NCBI GenBank assembly: GCA_017484285.1
Contig: JAFUTH010000022.1
Coordinates: 1-64,000 of the forward strand
Direction of reading: 5' to 3'
Origin: Treponema sp.
GTDB taxonomy: Bacteria; Spirochaetota; Spirochaetia; Treponematales; Treponemataceae
Length of the DNA: 64,000 nucleotides
Shown here: one piece after another, positions 33,022-41,311 of the stretch
Position numbering within the stretch: position 1 is the stretch's first letter
Layout of the letters: the number at the start of each line of letters is the position of its first letter
Notes under the pieces: model-generated
Seen by the model: only the letters and a program-made list of their open reading frames with translations
Database searches by the model: none
Told to the model about the DNA's origin: nothing
Translations under genes and position numbers: made by a program

Positions 33022-33327
33022 TCAGTTATTTAATTTGATTTTTTCTGAGACGGGAGTTTTTAAGATGAGAATTGCGCCTGCCGCTAAAAACGACAGCGCG
33101 ACAAACGAAATATGCTCGTTTTGGACGGCGAGATTCGGCACGGAATCAAGATTCTGCAAATTCGTTCGCGCAATCTGAATGACCGCGCAAATCGGACAAT
33201 CCTCGCCGGTGCAATCGTGGTCGAATTCTGCATGCGCAAAAAAGACAGAAAGGCACAGGCTCGCCAAAAGCACGAAAGCCACGCCAAGCGAAAAAGTTCG
33301 ATTCTGTTGTTTTGCAAGAAGATTCAT
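33022..33327 (-). CDS. Small membrane protein with HDC-GEDCPIC motif
   Basis: A 101-residue protein: N-terminal hydrophobic helix (FSLGVAFVLLASLCLSVFFA), then an external loop EFDHDCTGEDCPICAVIQIA with His, three Cys and acids that could hold a metal, then a second helix (ISFVALSFLAAGAILIL). I do not recognise a named family, but short proteins with this HDC...CPIC loop sit near metal-uptake genes in other bacteria. It leads the zinc operon and lies behind the paired repeats, so a metal-related role is likely. Confidence 0.7.
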   Translation of the reverse strand: MNLLAKQQNRTFSLGVAFVLLASLCLSVFFAHAEFDHDCTGEDCPICAVIQIARTNLQNLDSVPNLAVQNEHISFVALSFLAAGAILILKTPVSEKIKLNN

Positions 33328-33350
33328 GCGACTTCACCACCGTTCCAAAT

Positions 33351-33414
33351 TGAGAACGAATCCCAAATTAAACGATAACGAGAAAAATGTCAATATGAGA
33401 ATGAATCGCAAATT
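33351..33414. promoter_or_regulatory. Candidate Zur-type operator pair
   Basis: TGAGAACGAATCCCAAATT (33351-33369) and TGAGAATGAATCGCAAATT (33396-33414) match at 17 of 19 positions with starts 45 bases apart, directly upstream of the zinc operon. TGAGAATGAATC resembles half of Fur/Zur boxes. The regulator itself is not in the window. Confidence 0.5.
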
Positions 33415-33419
33415 GGAAA

Positions 33420-34685
33420 TTATTTTGCATTCAAAATCTGTGCGGATATGTTTTTTGCTTGTGTGATTCCTTGTTCGCACAGAATTTCTGTCGCTTGTTT
33501 TAACGCTCCCGAAAATCGATTTTTTATGTCGTCAAAATGTGACATCGCAAGTTTTTCGCCTAAGCCCGCTTCTTTTGCCGCCGCTCGGAATGAATCTCGT
33601 GTAATATGAGAAATATTCCGTTCACTGCTGAGCGAAAAAGCCATGTCGCGAGTGCTGCTTTTATAAATGATTGTGCTTAGAAGGTCGTAGGCGGGTGCAA
33701 GCCGAATGGATTTCATGTCTGGGCTGTACAAAAGCGAGAAATTTTTTATGTGCGCGTCGGTATTTCCAATAAGGTAGTTGAAGATGAGCATATCCCACAA
33801 TTTGAGTTGGTCGGAAATCGGGTCGGCGGAATAGGCGCGCAAAAGGGCGAACATTCTTTTTAAATGAAAATCGCCATCGGATTCATATTTTTTTGCGGCG
33901 GGAATCCCCAGAGCCTGACAAAAATCTTCTTGATGCAAGCGGCACGGCACGGCATGACCGCAAAGAGTTTTCGGTTTTTCGCCAAAAATTCGGTCGTAGC
34001 GTTTCGTTGCAAACAAAAATTCATCAGAAGAAAGGTCGCTAAAATGCAAAATCGAGCTTTCAGGAACAGAAATTCCAAGCAATTCCGCTGTCAAAAGACA
34101 AAGCCGTTCATTTACGACAATTCCTTCAAGGCGGACATGGCTTTGCTTTACGATGTGCGTGCTTGGCGCAAGTCCGACAGGCTTAAACCATTTTTGTGAT
34201 TTTTCATCATAATACAGACCGACTTTTCCCGTTGCTCCCGCGAGCGAAAGATGTGTAGAAACAAGCAATTCTGTCGAAGTGGAAGCCCCTTCTCGCGCAA
34301 GTTCTTTGACTTGATTTTCGGAAAGTTCTTCATAATCATCGCTTGGAATTTCATCAGAATTGGAAAAAATCTGAATCGCACCGATACATTCACGCCCAAG
34401 CCCGTGCAGAATCGAAAGCCAGTCAGTTTCGTCAACATGAAGCCATTGTGCGACGGCTCGGCGGCTGAATCCTTCGGGAAGCAAACCTTCAAAAAAACAT
34501 TTCGTTTGTTCAGCGGAAAAAGATTCTTCTTGCAAAGGCATGCTGAGTGAAATTGCTTGATGTGTTTTATTAGCAAGATACTCCTGCGAATACGAAAACT
34601 GTGCCGTATCGCTGTTTCCGACAATCTTCCCGACGAGAACGCGGCTTCCTTGTAGTTCGATAAAAACACTTAAAACCACGCTCAT
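33420..34685 (-). CDS. hipA: HipA-family serine/threonine kinase toxin
   Basis: A 421-residue HipA: N-terminal subdomain (VGKIVGNSDTAQFSYSQEYL, FEGLLPEGFSRRAVA), then kinase core with THLSLAGATGKVGLYYD, THIVKQSHVRLEG (ATP-binding Lys), FATKRYDR, HQEDFCQALG, catalytic FNYLIGNTDAHIKNFSLLYS and metal-binding LAPAYDLLST. All key residues are present. By family it phosphorylates glutamyl-tRNA synthetase or another tRNA synthetase to cause dormancy. ATG 34685 overlaps the hipB stop by 4 bases; the longer ATG at 34709 would lie inside hipB. Confidence 0.94.
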   Translation of the reverse strand: MSVVLSVFIELQGSRVLVGKIVGNSDTAQFSYSQEYLANKTHQAISLSMPLQEESFSAEQTKCFFEGLLPEGFSRRAVAQWLHVDETDWLSILHGLGRECIGAIQIFSNSDEIPSDDYEELSENQVKELAREGASTSTELLVSTHLSLAGATGKVGLYYDEKSQKWFKPVGLAPSTHIVKQSHVRLEGIVVNERLCLLTAELLGISVPESSILHFSDLSSDEFLFATKRYDRIFGEKPKTLCGHAVPCRLHQEDFCQALGIPAAKKYESDGDFHLKRMFALLRAYSADPISDQLKLWDMLIFNYLIGNTDAHIKNFSLLYSPDMKSIRLAPAYDLLSTIIYKSSTRDMAFSLSSERNISHITRDSFRAAAKEAGLGEKLAMSHFDDIKNRFSGALKQATEILCEQGITQAKNISAQILNAK

Positions 34686-34897
34686 TCTCCCCGAACACAA
34701 AGACTGCAATCCAAAGCCAAAATGTTCGCAATTTGCAAGGCTTTTCCCAGTTCGGCGGTTGGCTTTCCGTTTTCGAGGTCTGAAATGAAACTCACGCTAA
34801 AACCCGTGAATTGGGCGAGGTAGCCCTGCGTGTAGCCAAGTTCTTTTCGGCGGGCTCGCAAGGCTTTTCCGAATGAAACTGAATCCGTGATGAGCAT
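34682..34897 (-). CDS. hipB: HipB-family antitoxin and repressor
   Basis: A 71-residue XRE-type protein: SFGKALRARRKELGYTQGYL, AQFTGFSVSFISDLENGKPT. ATG 34897 (MLITDSV) is chosen because GGAGG lies 6 bases upstream; the alternative at 34936 falls inside the promoter-operator. It would bind the palindromes at 34911 and 34949 and hold HipA inactive. Confidence 0.93.
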   Translation of the reverse strand: MLITDSVSFGKALRARRKELGYTQGYLAQFTGFSVSFISDLENGKPTAELGKALQIANILALDCSLCVRGE

Positions 34898-34910
34898 GTC
34901 GCCTCCAAAA

Positions 34911-34962
34911 TTGAGCCGAACGGCTTTATTTTTCAAAATTCAGTATAATTGAGCCGAACGGC
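34911..34962. promoter_or_regulatory. Two HipB operators
   Basis: TTGAGCCGAACGGC occurs twice (34911-34924 and 34949-34962), 38 bases apart. Each contains the near-palindrome GCCG-AA-CGGC. One lies between -35 and -10, the other between -10 and the ribosome site. Confidence 0.85.
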
Positions 34963-34970
34963 GAAGTCAA
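34942..34970 (-). promoter_or_regulatory. hipBA promoter
   Basis: On the minus strand TTGACT (34970-34965), exactly 17 bases, TATACT (34947-34942). The spacer contains the upstream operator. Confidence 0.85.
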
Positions 34971-34991
34971 GGCGGATAGAAGGGAATGTAC

Positions 34992-35027
34992 AAAAAAAAT
35001 CACACGGAACAATTTTATTCCGTGTGA
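34992..35027 (-). terminator. Rho-independent terminator after NAD(P)-binding protein gene
   Basis: A perfect 10-bp stem TCACACGGAA/TTCCGTGTGA with an eight-T tail on the minus strand. Confidence 0.95.
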
Positions 35028-35035
35028 CAATGTAT

Positions 35036-35665
35036 TTACGCTCTCACCAGCGAGATTCGCTCTTTAATGTGCTTGCCTTTCACAATTTCCTCAACCAACG
35101 CCGCCGCATAGTCCGCGTAGCTGATGATGCTCTCGCCCTTGCTATTGAGCGTGAGTTCTTCGCCACCCCAAATCCATTTTCCTGTTTTGGGAGCGTCCGC
35201 CTGAAAGTCACCCGCCGGGCTGATGAAAGTCCACTGCACATCATCGCGCTTGCGGAGTTCTGCGAGAGCCTTTCCCTGTGCGGCGGCGAGCGGCTTGAAC
35301 GCATCAGGAAAGCCCTCACCGTCCATCACTTGAGCCGTATGCTCCTTGTTCACATACAAACTTCCTGCACCTCCGACCACGATGAGCCGCGTTTTTGTGC
35401 CTGAAAGCAGGTCGCACAAGTGGGCGAGCGACTTTGAGTGATTCGGCAAGTCAGGCTCAGCCCACGCACCGAACGCATCAACCACCACATCAAATCCCAC
35501 GAGGTCATCTTTTGTGAGCGCGAACAAATCTTTCTGCACAAAGTTTTTCGCCCCGCTCTTGTTTTCGCCGCGGGCAAATCCCGTCACTTCAAGACCTGCC
35601 GCCTGTGCCTCCGCGACAACCAATTTTCCGACCTTTCCGTTTGAGCAAACAACTGCTACTTTCAT
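35036..35665 (-). CDS. NAD(P)-binding Rossmann-fold protein (atypical SDR)
   Basis: A 209-residue protein with the nucleotide-binding start MKVAVVCSNGKVGKLVVAEA and the family blocks VVDAFGAW, RLIVVGGAGSLYV, WTFISPAGDF and the C-terminal SYADYAAALVEEI. It matches YwnB/NmrA-like NAD(P)H-binding proteins of unknown substrate, often linked to redox stress. It is monocistronic, with AAGGAG 8 bases upstream and a strong terminator. Confidence 0.88.
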   Translation of the reverse strand: MKVAVVCSNGKVGKLVVAEAQAAGLEVTGFARGENKSGAKNFVQKDLFALTKDDLVGFDVVVDAFGAWAEPDLPNHSKSLAHLCDLLSGTKTRLIVVGGAGSLYVNKEHTAQVMDGEGFPDAFKPLAAAQGKALAELRKRDDVQWTFISPAGDFQADAPKTGKWIWGGEELTLNSKGESIISYADYAAALVEEIVKGKHIKERISLVRA

Positions 35666-36027
35666 AAAAAACTCCTTGTGGCGTATTTATCACAGATTGA
35701 TAATTTCTTAGCAATCTGTGAAACGACTGAGTCAAGGCTTTAAGCGTAGCGTGCCTTGACCAGGCGTATCGCCAATTTTTTGGGCGTTACCCGCCTACGG
35801 CGGGTCGGGCTTTTCGGGGTTCCGCTATCGCTTCATTGCCTACGGCAACGCTTCGCGCCCCTACAATCCCTAACGCGATTGTTCTAATCGCTTTACAACT
35901 ATGAATATACAGTACCTTTGATGTAATGTCAATAGAACTTTGAAAAATTTTTGTGAATTTAAAAAAAGGGCTGCCCGATGCGAGATATTCTCAATCGGAC
36001 AGCCCTCATTTTTTCGTACAGAAAATC
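35666..36027. other. Repeat-filled intergenic stretch
   Basis: No gene. It holds a dispersed repeat at about 35788-35880 (TTGGGCGTTACCCGCCTACG, with hairpin CCCGCC-tac-GGCGGG and several CGCTTCG words), an AT-rich part that probably carries the promoter of the NAD(P)-binding gene, and the putP terminator (35961-36005). Confidence 0.6.
35961..36005 (-). terminator. Rho-independent terminator after putP
   Basis: GGGCTGTCCGAT pairs with ATCGGGCAGCCC (one G-T pair), with seven T following on the minus strand. Confidence 0.9.
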
Positions 36028-37596
36028 CTAGTCTTTCATCGCTTTGTATGAATCATATTCCGCGAGCATTTCCGCGTCTTTGTTTTTGTCCAAAAGCGAA
36101 ACGACTACGCTGAACAAGAGACAAATCACGAAGCCTGGGGCGATTTCGTACAAGCCGAAAATCGGGTGAACGCTTGCGGGAACATTGTGCCACAAAACTA
36201 CAGCGATAAATCCCGTGACAAGGCCTGCAATCGCGCCCTTTGCCGTCATGCCGCGCCAGTAGAGGGCGAGCAAAACGAGCGGGCCGAAAGTCGCGCCAAA
36301 GCCTGCCCATGCATACGAGACAAGACCGAAAATCGACGAATTCGGGTTGAGCGAAAGGAAGAGCGCAATCAGCGCGATGAAGAAAACCGTGAAGCGGCTC
36401 ACATTCAAGACCGTTTTTTCGTCCGCGTTTTTGTTGATAATTCCTTTGTAAATGTCCTGACCGACCGCACTTGAAGCCGCAAGGAGCTGTGAGTCCGCCG
36501 TTGACATTGAAGCCGCAAGAATCGCGCAGAGGAAAATTCCGCCGATGAACGCGGGGTACATGTTGAGCATGGTCGCGCTAAAGACTGTCTCTGCGTCGCC
36601 GAACTGCGTGACTCCCTCAACTACGACTTCTTCCGCGCCAGTTCCGAGCAGAACGCCGTGATTCAAAAGGTACGCCGTTCCCAGAGTACCGATTAAGAAT
36701 GTTCCGATGTACGAGATAATCATCCAGATTGTACCGATTCTGCGAGCTTTTTTGATTTCATCGTTCGAGCGGATTCCCATGAAGCGCACTATGATGTGCG
36801 GCATTCCGAAGTAGCCCAAGCCCCACGCCAAAGCCGAGACAATCGACATTCCCTTGAACGAGGCATTTCCCGCGAACGCCTTTCGGATATTCTCGCCGAA
36901 ATCATTTGCGAGCGCGCGGGCATCGAATGACTGAACCTGAGCGATTGCCTCAGTCGGGCCGCCGAGCGCAAAGACCGCGATTGCCGCCGAAATCACGAAC
37001 GCGACGAAAATCAAAGTTCCCTGAACAAAGTCCGTCGTGCAGACCGCGATGTAGCCGCCCGTAATCGTGTAGCACAAAATAACCACGAGACCGATTGCCA
37101 AGCCCGCGTGATACGGAAGCCCGAACACCGAATTTAACAGTTTTGCGCACGCAACGAAGCCCGAAGCCGTGTAAATCGTGAAGAAGAACACGATGAAAAC
37201 GACCGAAAGCACCGAAAGAATGTGTGATTTGTCCTTGAATCGGTTCGTAAAAAATTCAGGAATCGTGATTGAGTCGCCGAACGAAATCGAGCATTTGCGG
37301 AGCGGTTTTGCCACGAAAAGCCAGTTGAGGTAAGTTCCGAGAATAAGACCGAGCGCAGTCCAGAACGTTTCCTTTACGCCGCCCAAGTAGCAAAGACCTG
37401 GCAAGCCCATCAAAAGCCACGCCGAAGAATCCGAAGCCTCCGCACTCAGAGCCGTTACCCAGGGGCCGACATTCCGCCCACCCAAAAAGAAATCCGAAGA
37501 ACTGTTGTTCTTGCTCGCGTTCCGCAATCCGATGTAAATCATAAAACCGAGATACAGCACGAACGCGATGATTTTCGCAACCATTGTTGAATCCAT
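36028..37596 (-). CDS. putP: Sodium/proline symporter
   Basis: A 522-residue sodium:solute symporter with about 12-13 helices. Family blocks: SDFFLGGRNVGPWVTALSAE, ASDSSAWLLMGLPGLCYLGG (PutP-type), FGDSITIPEFFTNRF, and ILAASMSTADSQLLAASSAV near the sodium site. PutP brings in L-proline with Na+. The pair DSSAW and STADSQLL favour PutP over pantothenate or sugar relatives. Transcribed alone, divergently from the MATE gene. Confidence 0.93.
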   Translation of the reverse strand: MDSTMVAKIIAFVLYLGFMIYIGLRNASKNNSSSDFFLGGRNVGPWVTALSAEASDSSAWLLMGLPGLCYLGGVKETFWTALGLILGTYLNWLFVAKPLRKCSISFGDSITIPEFFTNRFKDKSHILSVLSVVFIVFFFTIYTASGFVACAKLLNSVFGLPYHAGLAIGLVVILCYTITGGYIAVCTTDFVQGTLIFVAFVISAAIAVFALGGPTEAIAQVQSFDARALANDFGENIRKAFAGNASFKGMSIVSALAWGLGYFGMPHIIVRFMGIRSNDEIKKARRIGTIWMIISYIGTFLIGTLGTAYLLNHGVLLGTGAEEVVVEGVTQFGDAETVFSATMLNMYPAFIGGIFLCAILAASMSTADSQLLAASSAVGQDIYKGIINKNADEKTVLNVSRFTVFFIALIALFLSLNPNSSIFGLVSYAWAGFGATFGPLVLLALYWRGMTAKGAIAGLVTGFIAVVLWHNVPASVHPIFGLYEIAPGFVICLLFSVVVSLLDKNKDAEMLAEYDSYKAMKD

Positions 37597-37705
37597 TTTG
37601 ATTCTCCTACTTTTACAATTTGTCGCCTCGCCGAAGAGACTGAGCCGATTTTAAACGAAAACGCCGATGTTCTCAATATTTTTGCGTTGTGTTATAGTTT
37701 TTCGC

Positions 37706-39034
37706 ATGAAAGACATGACTCACGGGAACATCACAAAGCAACTCATTTCCTTTGCCGTTCCGCTCATTCTCGGAAATTTTTTTCAGCTCACCTACAACGC
37801 CGTCGATTCAATCATTCTCGGACGCTTTGCCGGAAAAGTGAGCCTTGCCGCCGCAGGAATTGCCAATCCGATTATGAACATCATGATTTTTTTCATCGTC
37901 GGAATCAGTTGGGGCGCGGGCGTGCTCATCAGCGAATTTTACGGCGCGAAGAATTTTGAAAAACTCAAGCACGAAATCAGCACGACAATCGTCATCGGAT
38001 TTATTTTTACGCTTTTTGTGAGCATTGTTTGTTTTGTGTTTGCTGTTCCGATTTTGCATCTCGTTCGCTCTCCCGAAGAATTGATTGCGCCGAGTGCCCA
38101 TTACTTGCGAATCGTGTTCTGCGGATTGATTTTCACTTTTTTCTACAATATGTTCGCCGCGACATTGCGTGCCGTCGGAGATTCAAAAACGCCGATTATC
38201 TGCGTTGCAATCAGCGCCGTTCTCAACGGAATTCTGGATTTCATCTTGGTGGCGCTCTGCAAACTCGGCATGACTGGAGCTGCGCTTGCGACCGTCGCAT
38301 CACAGGCGATTTCCTGCATTCTCTGTATGAGCTATGTGTATATCAAAGAACCGCTGATTGCCGTAAAACCGCGAGAATTCAAAGTCGACCGAAAACTTAT
38401 GCACAAGACCGTGAGCTATAGCCTTGCCACCGCCATGCAGCAAACCGTGCTCTATGTGGGAAAATTGCTCGTGCAAAGCGCAGTGAATCCGCTCGGTGTT
38501 GACGCAATCGCAACTTTTAATGCGGGCACAAAAATCGACGACTTCTGCTATCAGCCGGAGCAGAGCATTGGGCAAGCGATGACAACGCTTATCGCGCAAA
38601 ATCACGGGGCTGGCAATACAAAGCGAATGCGGCTCGGCCTACGAAAAGGCTTGGCAATCGAATTTGTGTACGGAATTCTCATCGGACTTGCGGTTGTTGT
38701 GTTCAGAAATCAGTTGATGTGGCTTTTTGCCGGCGACGATGAAGCAGAAGTTTTGCGACTTGGCAGGCAGTATTTGTTGATAATGGCGTGCTTGTACACC
38801 ATGCCCGCGCTCACCAACGGAATTCAAGGATTTTTCCGGGGCTGCGGCAACATGAAAATCACTGTGGCGGCGACCACATTCCAAATGATAGGGCGGGCGG
38901 GCTTTTCGCTCATCCTCGCCTCTCATTTTGGAATCGCCGGAGTAGCCTACGCCTGTGGAATCGGCTGGCTGCTCATGATGATGTTTGAAGTTCCGCTCCT
39001 TGTGGTGAAGTGGCGGCGTCTTCGTGCTTCTTAA
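37706..39034 (+). CDS. MATE-family efflux transporter
   Basis: A 442-residue membrane protein with 12 predicted helices and two MatE repeats. The start MKDMTHGNITKQLISFAVPL is typical (ATG 37706, rather than 37667). Other blocks are ILGNFFQLTYNAVDSIILGR, AALATVASQAISCILCMSYV and the second-half QQTVLYVGKLLVQSAVNPLG. By family it exports drugs or metabolites using Na+ or H+. The substrate cannot be read from sequence. Confidence 0.9.
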   Translation: MKDMTHGNITKQLISFAVPLILGNFFQLTYNAVDSIILGRFAGKVSLAAAGIANPIMNIMIFFIVGISWGAGVLISEFYGAKNFEKLKHEISTTIVIGFIFTLFVSIVCFVFAVPILHLVRSPEELIAPSAHYLRIVFCGLIFTFFYNMFAATLRAVGDSKTPIICVAISAVLNGILDFILVALCKLGMTGAALATVASQAISCILCMSYVYIKEPLIAVKPREFKVDRKLMHKTVSYSLATAMQQTVLYVGKLLVQSAVNPLGVDAIATFNAGTKIDDFCYQPEQSIGQAMTTLIAQNHGAGNTKRMRLGLRKGLAIEFVYGILIGLAVVVFRNQLMWLFAGDDEAEVLRLGRQYLLIMACLYTMPALTNGIQGFFRGCGNMKITVAATTFQMIGRAGFSLILASHFGIAGVAYACGIGWLLMMMFEVPLLVVKWRRLRAS

Positions 39035-39125
39035 AGAGCAGTCGTAGTTTTTTCAGCAGAGCCTTGATGTCGCGGATGAGGTCTTCACCCGCGTGGTCAT
39101 CTTCGCTGTAGCACGGACATGCCAT
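38973..39125 (-). CDS. Possible small protein of 50 residues
   Basis: An open frame MACPCYSEDDHAGEDLIRDI then KALLKKLRLLFKK and a polar tail, preceded by AAGGAA seven bases before the ATG. It overlaps the 3' end of the MATE gene on the opposite strand and lies just upstream of the pectate lyase start region in the reverse orientation. The N-terminal Cys pair and amphipathic helix look protein-like, but there is no family match I know. Confidence 0.3.
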   Translation of the reverse strand: MACPCYSEDDHAGEDLIRDIKALLKKLRLLFKKHEDAATSPQGAELQTSS

Positions 39126-39140
39126 AGTGCATTCCTTGAT

Positions 39141-41132
39141 TTAGTTTAAATCTGATGCAGAAAGTTTTCCGACACCAGCATCAGTTGGCGCAGTGCTTGG
39201 GTAACTTGATGGTTCTGTGTAAGAGTACGCAGGTTTAGAAACGGTCGAACCAAAAGTGCTGTTAGGAGTGCTGTTGTTTTTTGCTGTCCAAGAGCCAGAA
39301 ACAGTTCCGTATTTTTTTGATGAATCTGCAAAGAAGAATCCGATGATGTATGTTCCGTTTGTTACAGAAGAGCCAGTTGTTTTTGAGAAGTTTACAAAAT
39401 TGTTTCCTTCGATGTAAAGTTTGCTTCCTGCACGGACATTGATACAGCTTGCAGTGTCGCTTTGTGTTCCAGCGTCAAAGTAGCAGTCATAAATATGTCC
39501 TGTGCCATAACGGAAGAGCGGCATACGAGCGTTTATATTTTCCCAATGATTGTGATAGAATGTGATGCGCATATCTTCATCTGTTGCATTCGTTGTTGTG
39601 TTCTTTTTTGGCTCATCATCGCCAGAAGCGCAGAGACAAGCTTTGTAATGGTCGTGGAAGTAGCAGTTTGAAATCGTAATCCATGTTGAACCGTTTTTGA
39701 TGTCAAGCAAACCGTCGTAGAAGTCTTTCGCCCAGTCAGAATCTGTTGAGTAATAACTGTGTCCTGATGTGATTTCGTTTCCGTCCAAATCCTGTGGCGT
39801 GAGATGAGACTGGAATTCGCAGTGATCGACCCACACATGTGTCGCTCCGTTCAGAGAAAGCGCATCGTCTGCACCACTCTTTGCATAGCCGTCCCAACTG
39901 ATGACTTCGCCGAACATCATGTTGCGAATGATGACATTCTCACCCTCAACAATGAATTCGATGTTCTTCAAGCGTCCCTGATTTGTCGTGTCTCCGTAAA
40001 TCGTGGTGTTCGAGCCAATGTCGTATTTTTCGCTCAAAAGAGGATTTTCGTTTGCAGCCGTAGAAATCGTGCCACTAATTGTGATGATTTTTGGTTCGTC
40101 GGAAGAAAGCAAATCTTTGTAAGTTGAAGAAAGTGCTTCGTATGTTGAAATCGTAACTGTGTTTGCCGTACTTGCGCCCGCACCGCCGGTGATCGTGTAG
40201 CCATCTCCTGCATCGGTTGTAACTGCCGCATATCCGACCAATCCGCTTGGCGCGGTGTAATTCTCTGGAATGAAGTGTGCGAAAAGATAGGTCGCAGAAG
40301 AAACGGTGATTTTGTGAGTAGCGTCTTTTGAGCCGTCAGACCAACAGTCGAATTTCCATCCTGTGTTTGGTTTTGCCGTGAGTGTGACTTCTGTATTTTC
40401 GGCAACGTTTGATGCTGTTACAGAACTTTCGACAGAACCGGCGGTCTCATTTTCTGAGGCGTATGAGAATGTCACATATTTCGTTGTGTCTGTTCCGTAG
40501 TCGATTTCTTTACCGATGACAACAAGATAGTCGATATAGTTGAGACATCCCGAATTTCCTTCTGCAATTGTAATGCTCTCTCCGCCACCGACAGGCGTGT
40601 ATGTGCCAGCTGGCGCACCCGTGATAATGATTGAGTTAGAACCTGCATTGAGTGAGACGTTCTCAAGATATGCGGTGTTGACCCAACGTTTTGCTACGGT
40701 TTCTGCCGTTGAGTCTGTTTTGGTTCCTTTAAAAGTATAGGTCATTGCAAATGGTTTTCCGTCATTCAGCAGTGTACCGTTCACAGAAACATACGCGCCT
40801 CGTATGCGGCTTGACTCTGTGCAGCAATAGTGAAGGGCGATTTTTGCATCTGTAATTGCAGCTTTTGCAGAAACTGTATACACGACATTTCCGCCGTCTA
40901 CAAGACCGTCAAGATACCCGCTCCCTGTCCAACCCATGAATTCTGTTTTTACTTCACCTGTTGAACTTACAAAGCCCGTTCCGCCTTCTTGTATTGTGAG
41001 CGTGGTTGTTCCGTCAGCATTTGTGGTCGTGCTTGAGCCCGTTCCGCTGTTACTTGAACTTCCTCCGTCATCACAACTGACTGCGAAGAATACACTTGCT
41101 GCCGCGAGCAGTCCGTACAAGATTTTTTTCAT
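39141..41132 (-). CDS. Pectate lyase (PL1) lipoprotein with N-terminal carbohydrate-binding region
   Basis: A 663-residue lipoprotein (MKKILYGLLAAASVFFAVSC). After a Ser-rich tether, residues ~45-215 resemble a CBM35/6-type domain (GFVSSTGEVKTEFMGWTGSG, SGCLNYIDYLVVIG). A bacterial repeat domain follows (AKPNTGWKFDCWSDGSKDAT, ~220-290). The C-terminal ~350 residues are a PL1 parallel beta-helix: THVWVDHCEF (vWiDH), DGLLDIKNGSTWITISNCYF, MRITFYHNHWENINARMPLF with the catalytic Arg, and HIYDCYFDAGTQ. It cuts polygalacturonate by beta-elimination, needing Ca2+. It is divergent from an acetylesterase that acts on the same polymer. Confidence 0.93.
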   Translation of the reverse strand: MKKILYGLLAAASVFFAVSCDDGGSSSNSGTGSSTTTNADGTTTLTIQEGGTGFVSSTGEVKTEFMGWTGSGYLDGLVDGGNVVYTVSAKAAITDAKIALHYCCTESSRIRGAYVSVNGTLLNDGKPFAMTYTFKGTKTDSTAETVAKRWVNTAYLENVSLNAGSNSIIITGAPAGTYTPVGGGESITIAEGNSGCLNYIDYLVVIGKEIDYGTDTTKYVTFSYASENETAGSVESSVTASNVAENTEVTLTAKPNTGWKFDCWSDGSKDATHKITVSSATYLFAHFIPENYTAPSGLVGYAAVTTDAGDGYTITGGAGASTANTVTISTYEALSSTYKDLLSSDEPKIITISGTISTAANENPLLSEKYDIGSNTTIYGDTTNQGRLKNIEFIVEGENVIIRNMMFGEVISWDGYAKSGADDALSLNGATHVWVDHCEFQSHLTPQDLDGNEITSGHSYYSTDSDWAKDFYDGLLDIKNGSTWITISNCYFHDHYKACLCASGDDEPKKNTTTNATDEDMRITFYHNHWENINARMPLFRYGTGHIYDCYFDAGTQSDTASCINVRAGSKLYIEGNNFVNFSKTTGSSVTNGTYIIGFFFADSSKKYGTVSGSWTAKNNSTPNSTFGSTVSKPAYSYTEPSSYPSTAPTDAGVGKLSASDLN

Positions 41133-41251
41133 AAATCGAATTCCTCCTCAATTTTAATTCGAATCTTTTTACAGAAGTAGTTTAGCAAGATGCAGAATAA
41201 AATGGCTGACATTTAAAAGCAAAATTCCGACAGAATAAGACAAATCTTCTC

Positions 41252-41280
41252 TTTAATTTAAAAAAAAAGCGAGCTATAAT
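41252..41280 (+). promoter_or_regulatory. Promoter of the acetylesterase gene
   Basis: TATAAT at 41275-41280, with a weak -35 TTTAAT at 41252-41257 (17-base spacer), and AGGAG at 41301-41305 before the start. Confidence 0.6.
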
Positions 41281-41311
41281 AAAACCAAATTTTCAAAAAC
41301 AGGAGAACCAC

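Noticed and set aside
35788..35880. Insertion sequence
   Set aside because: The stretch is repeat-like and hairpin-rich but has no transposase, no terminal inverted repeats and no target duplication that I can see.
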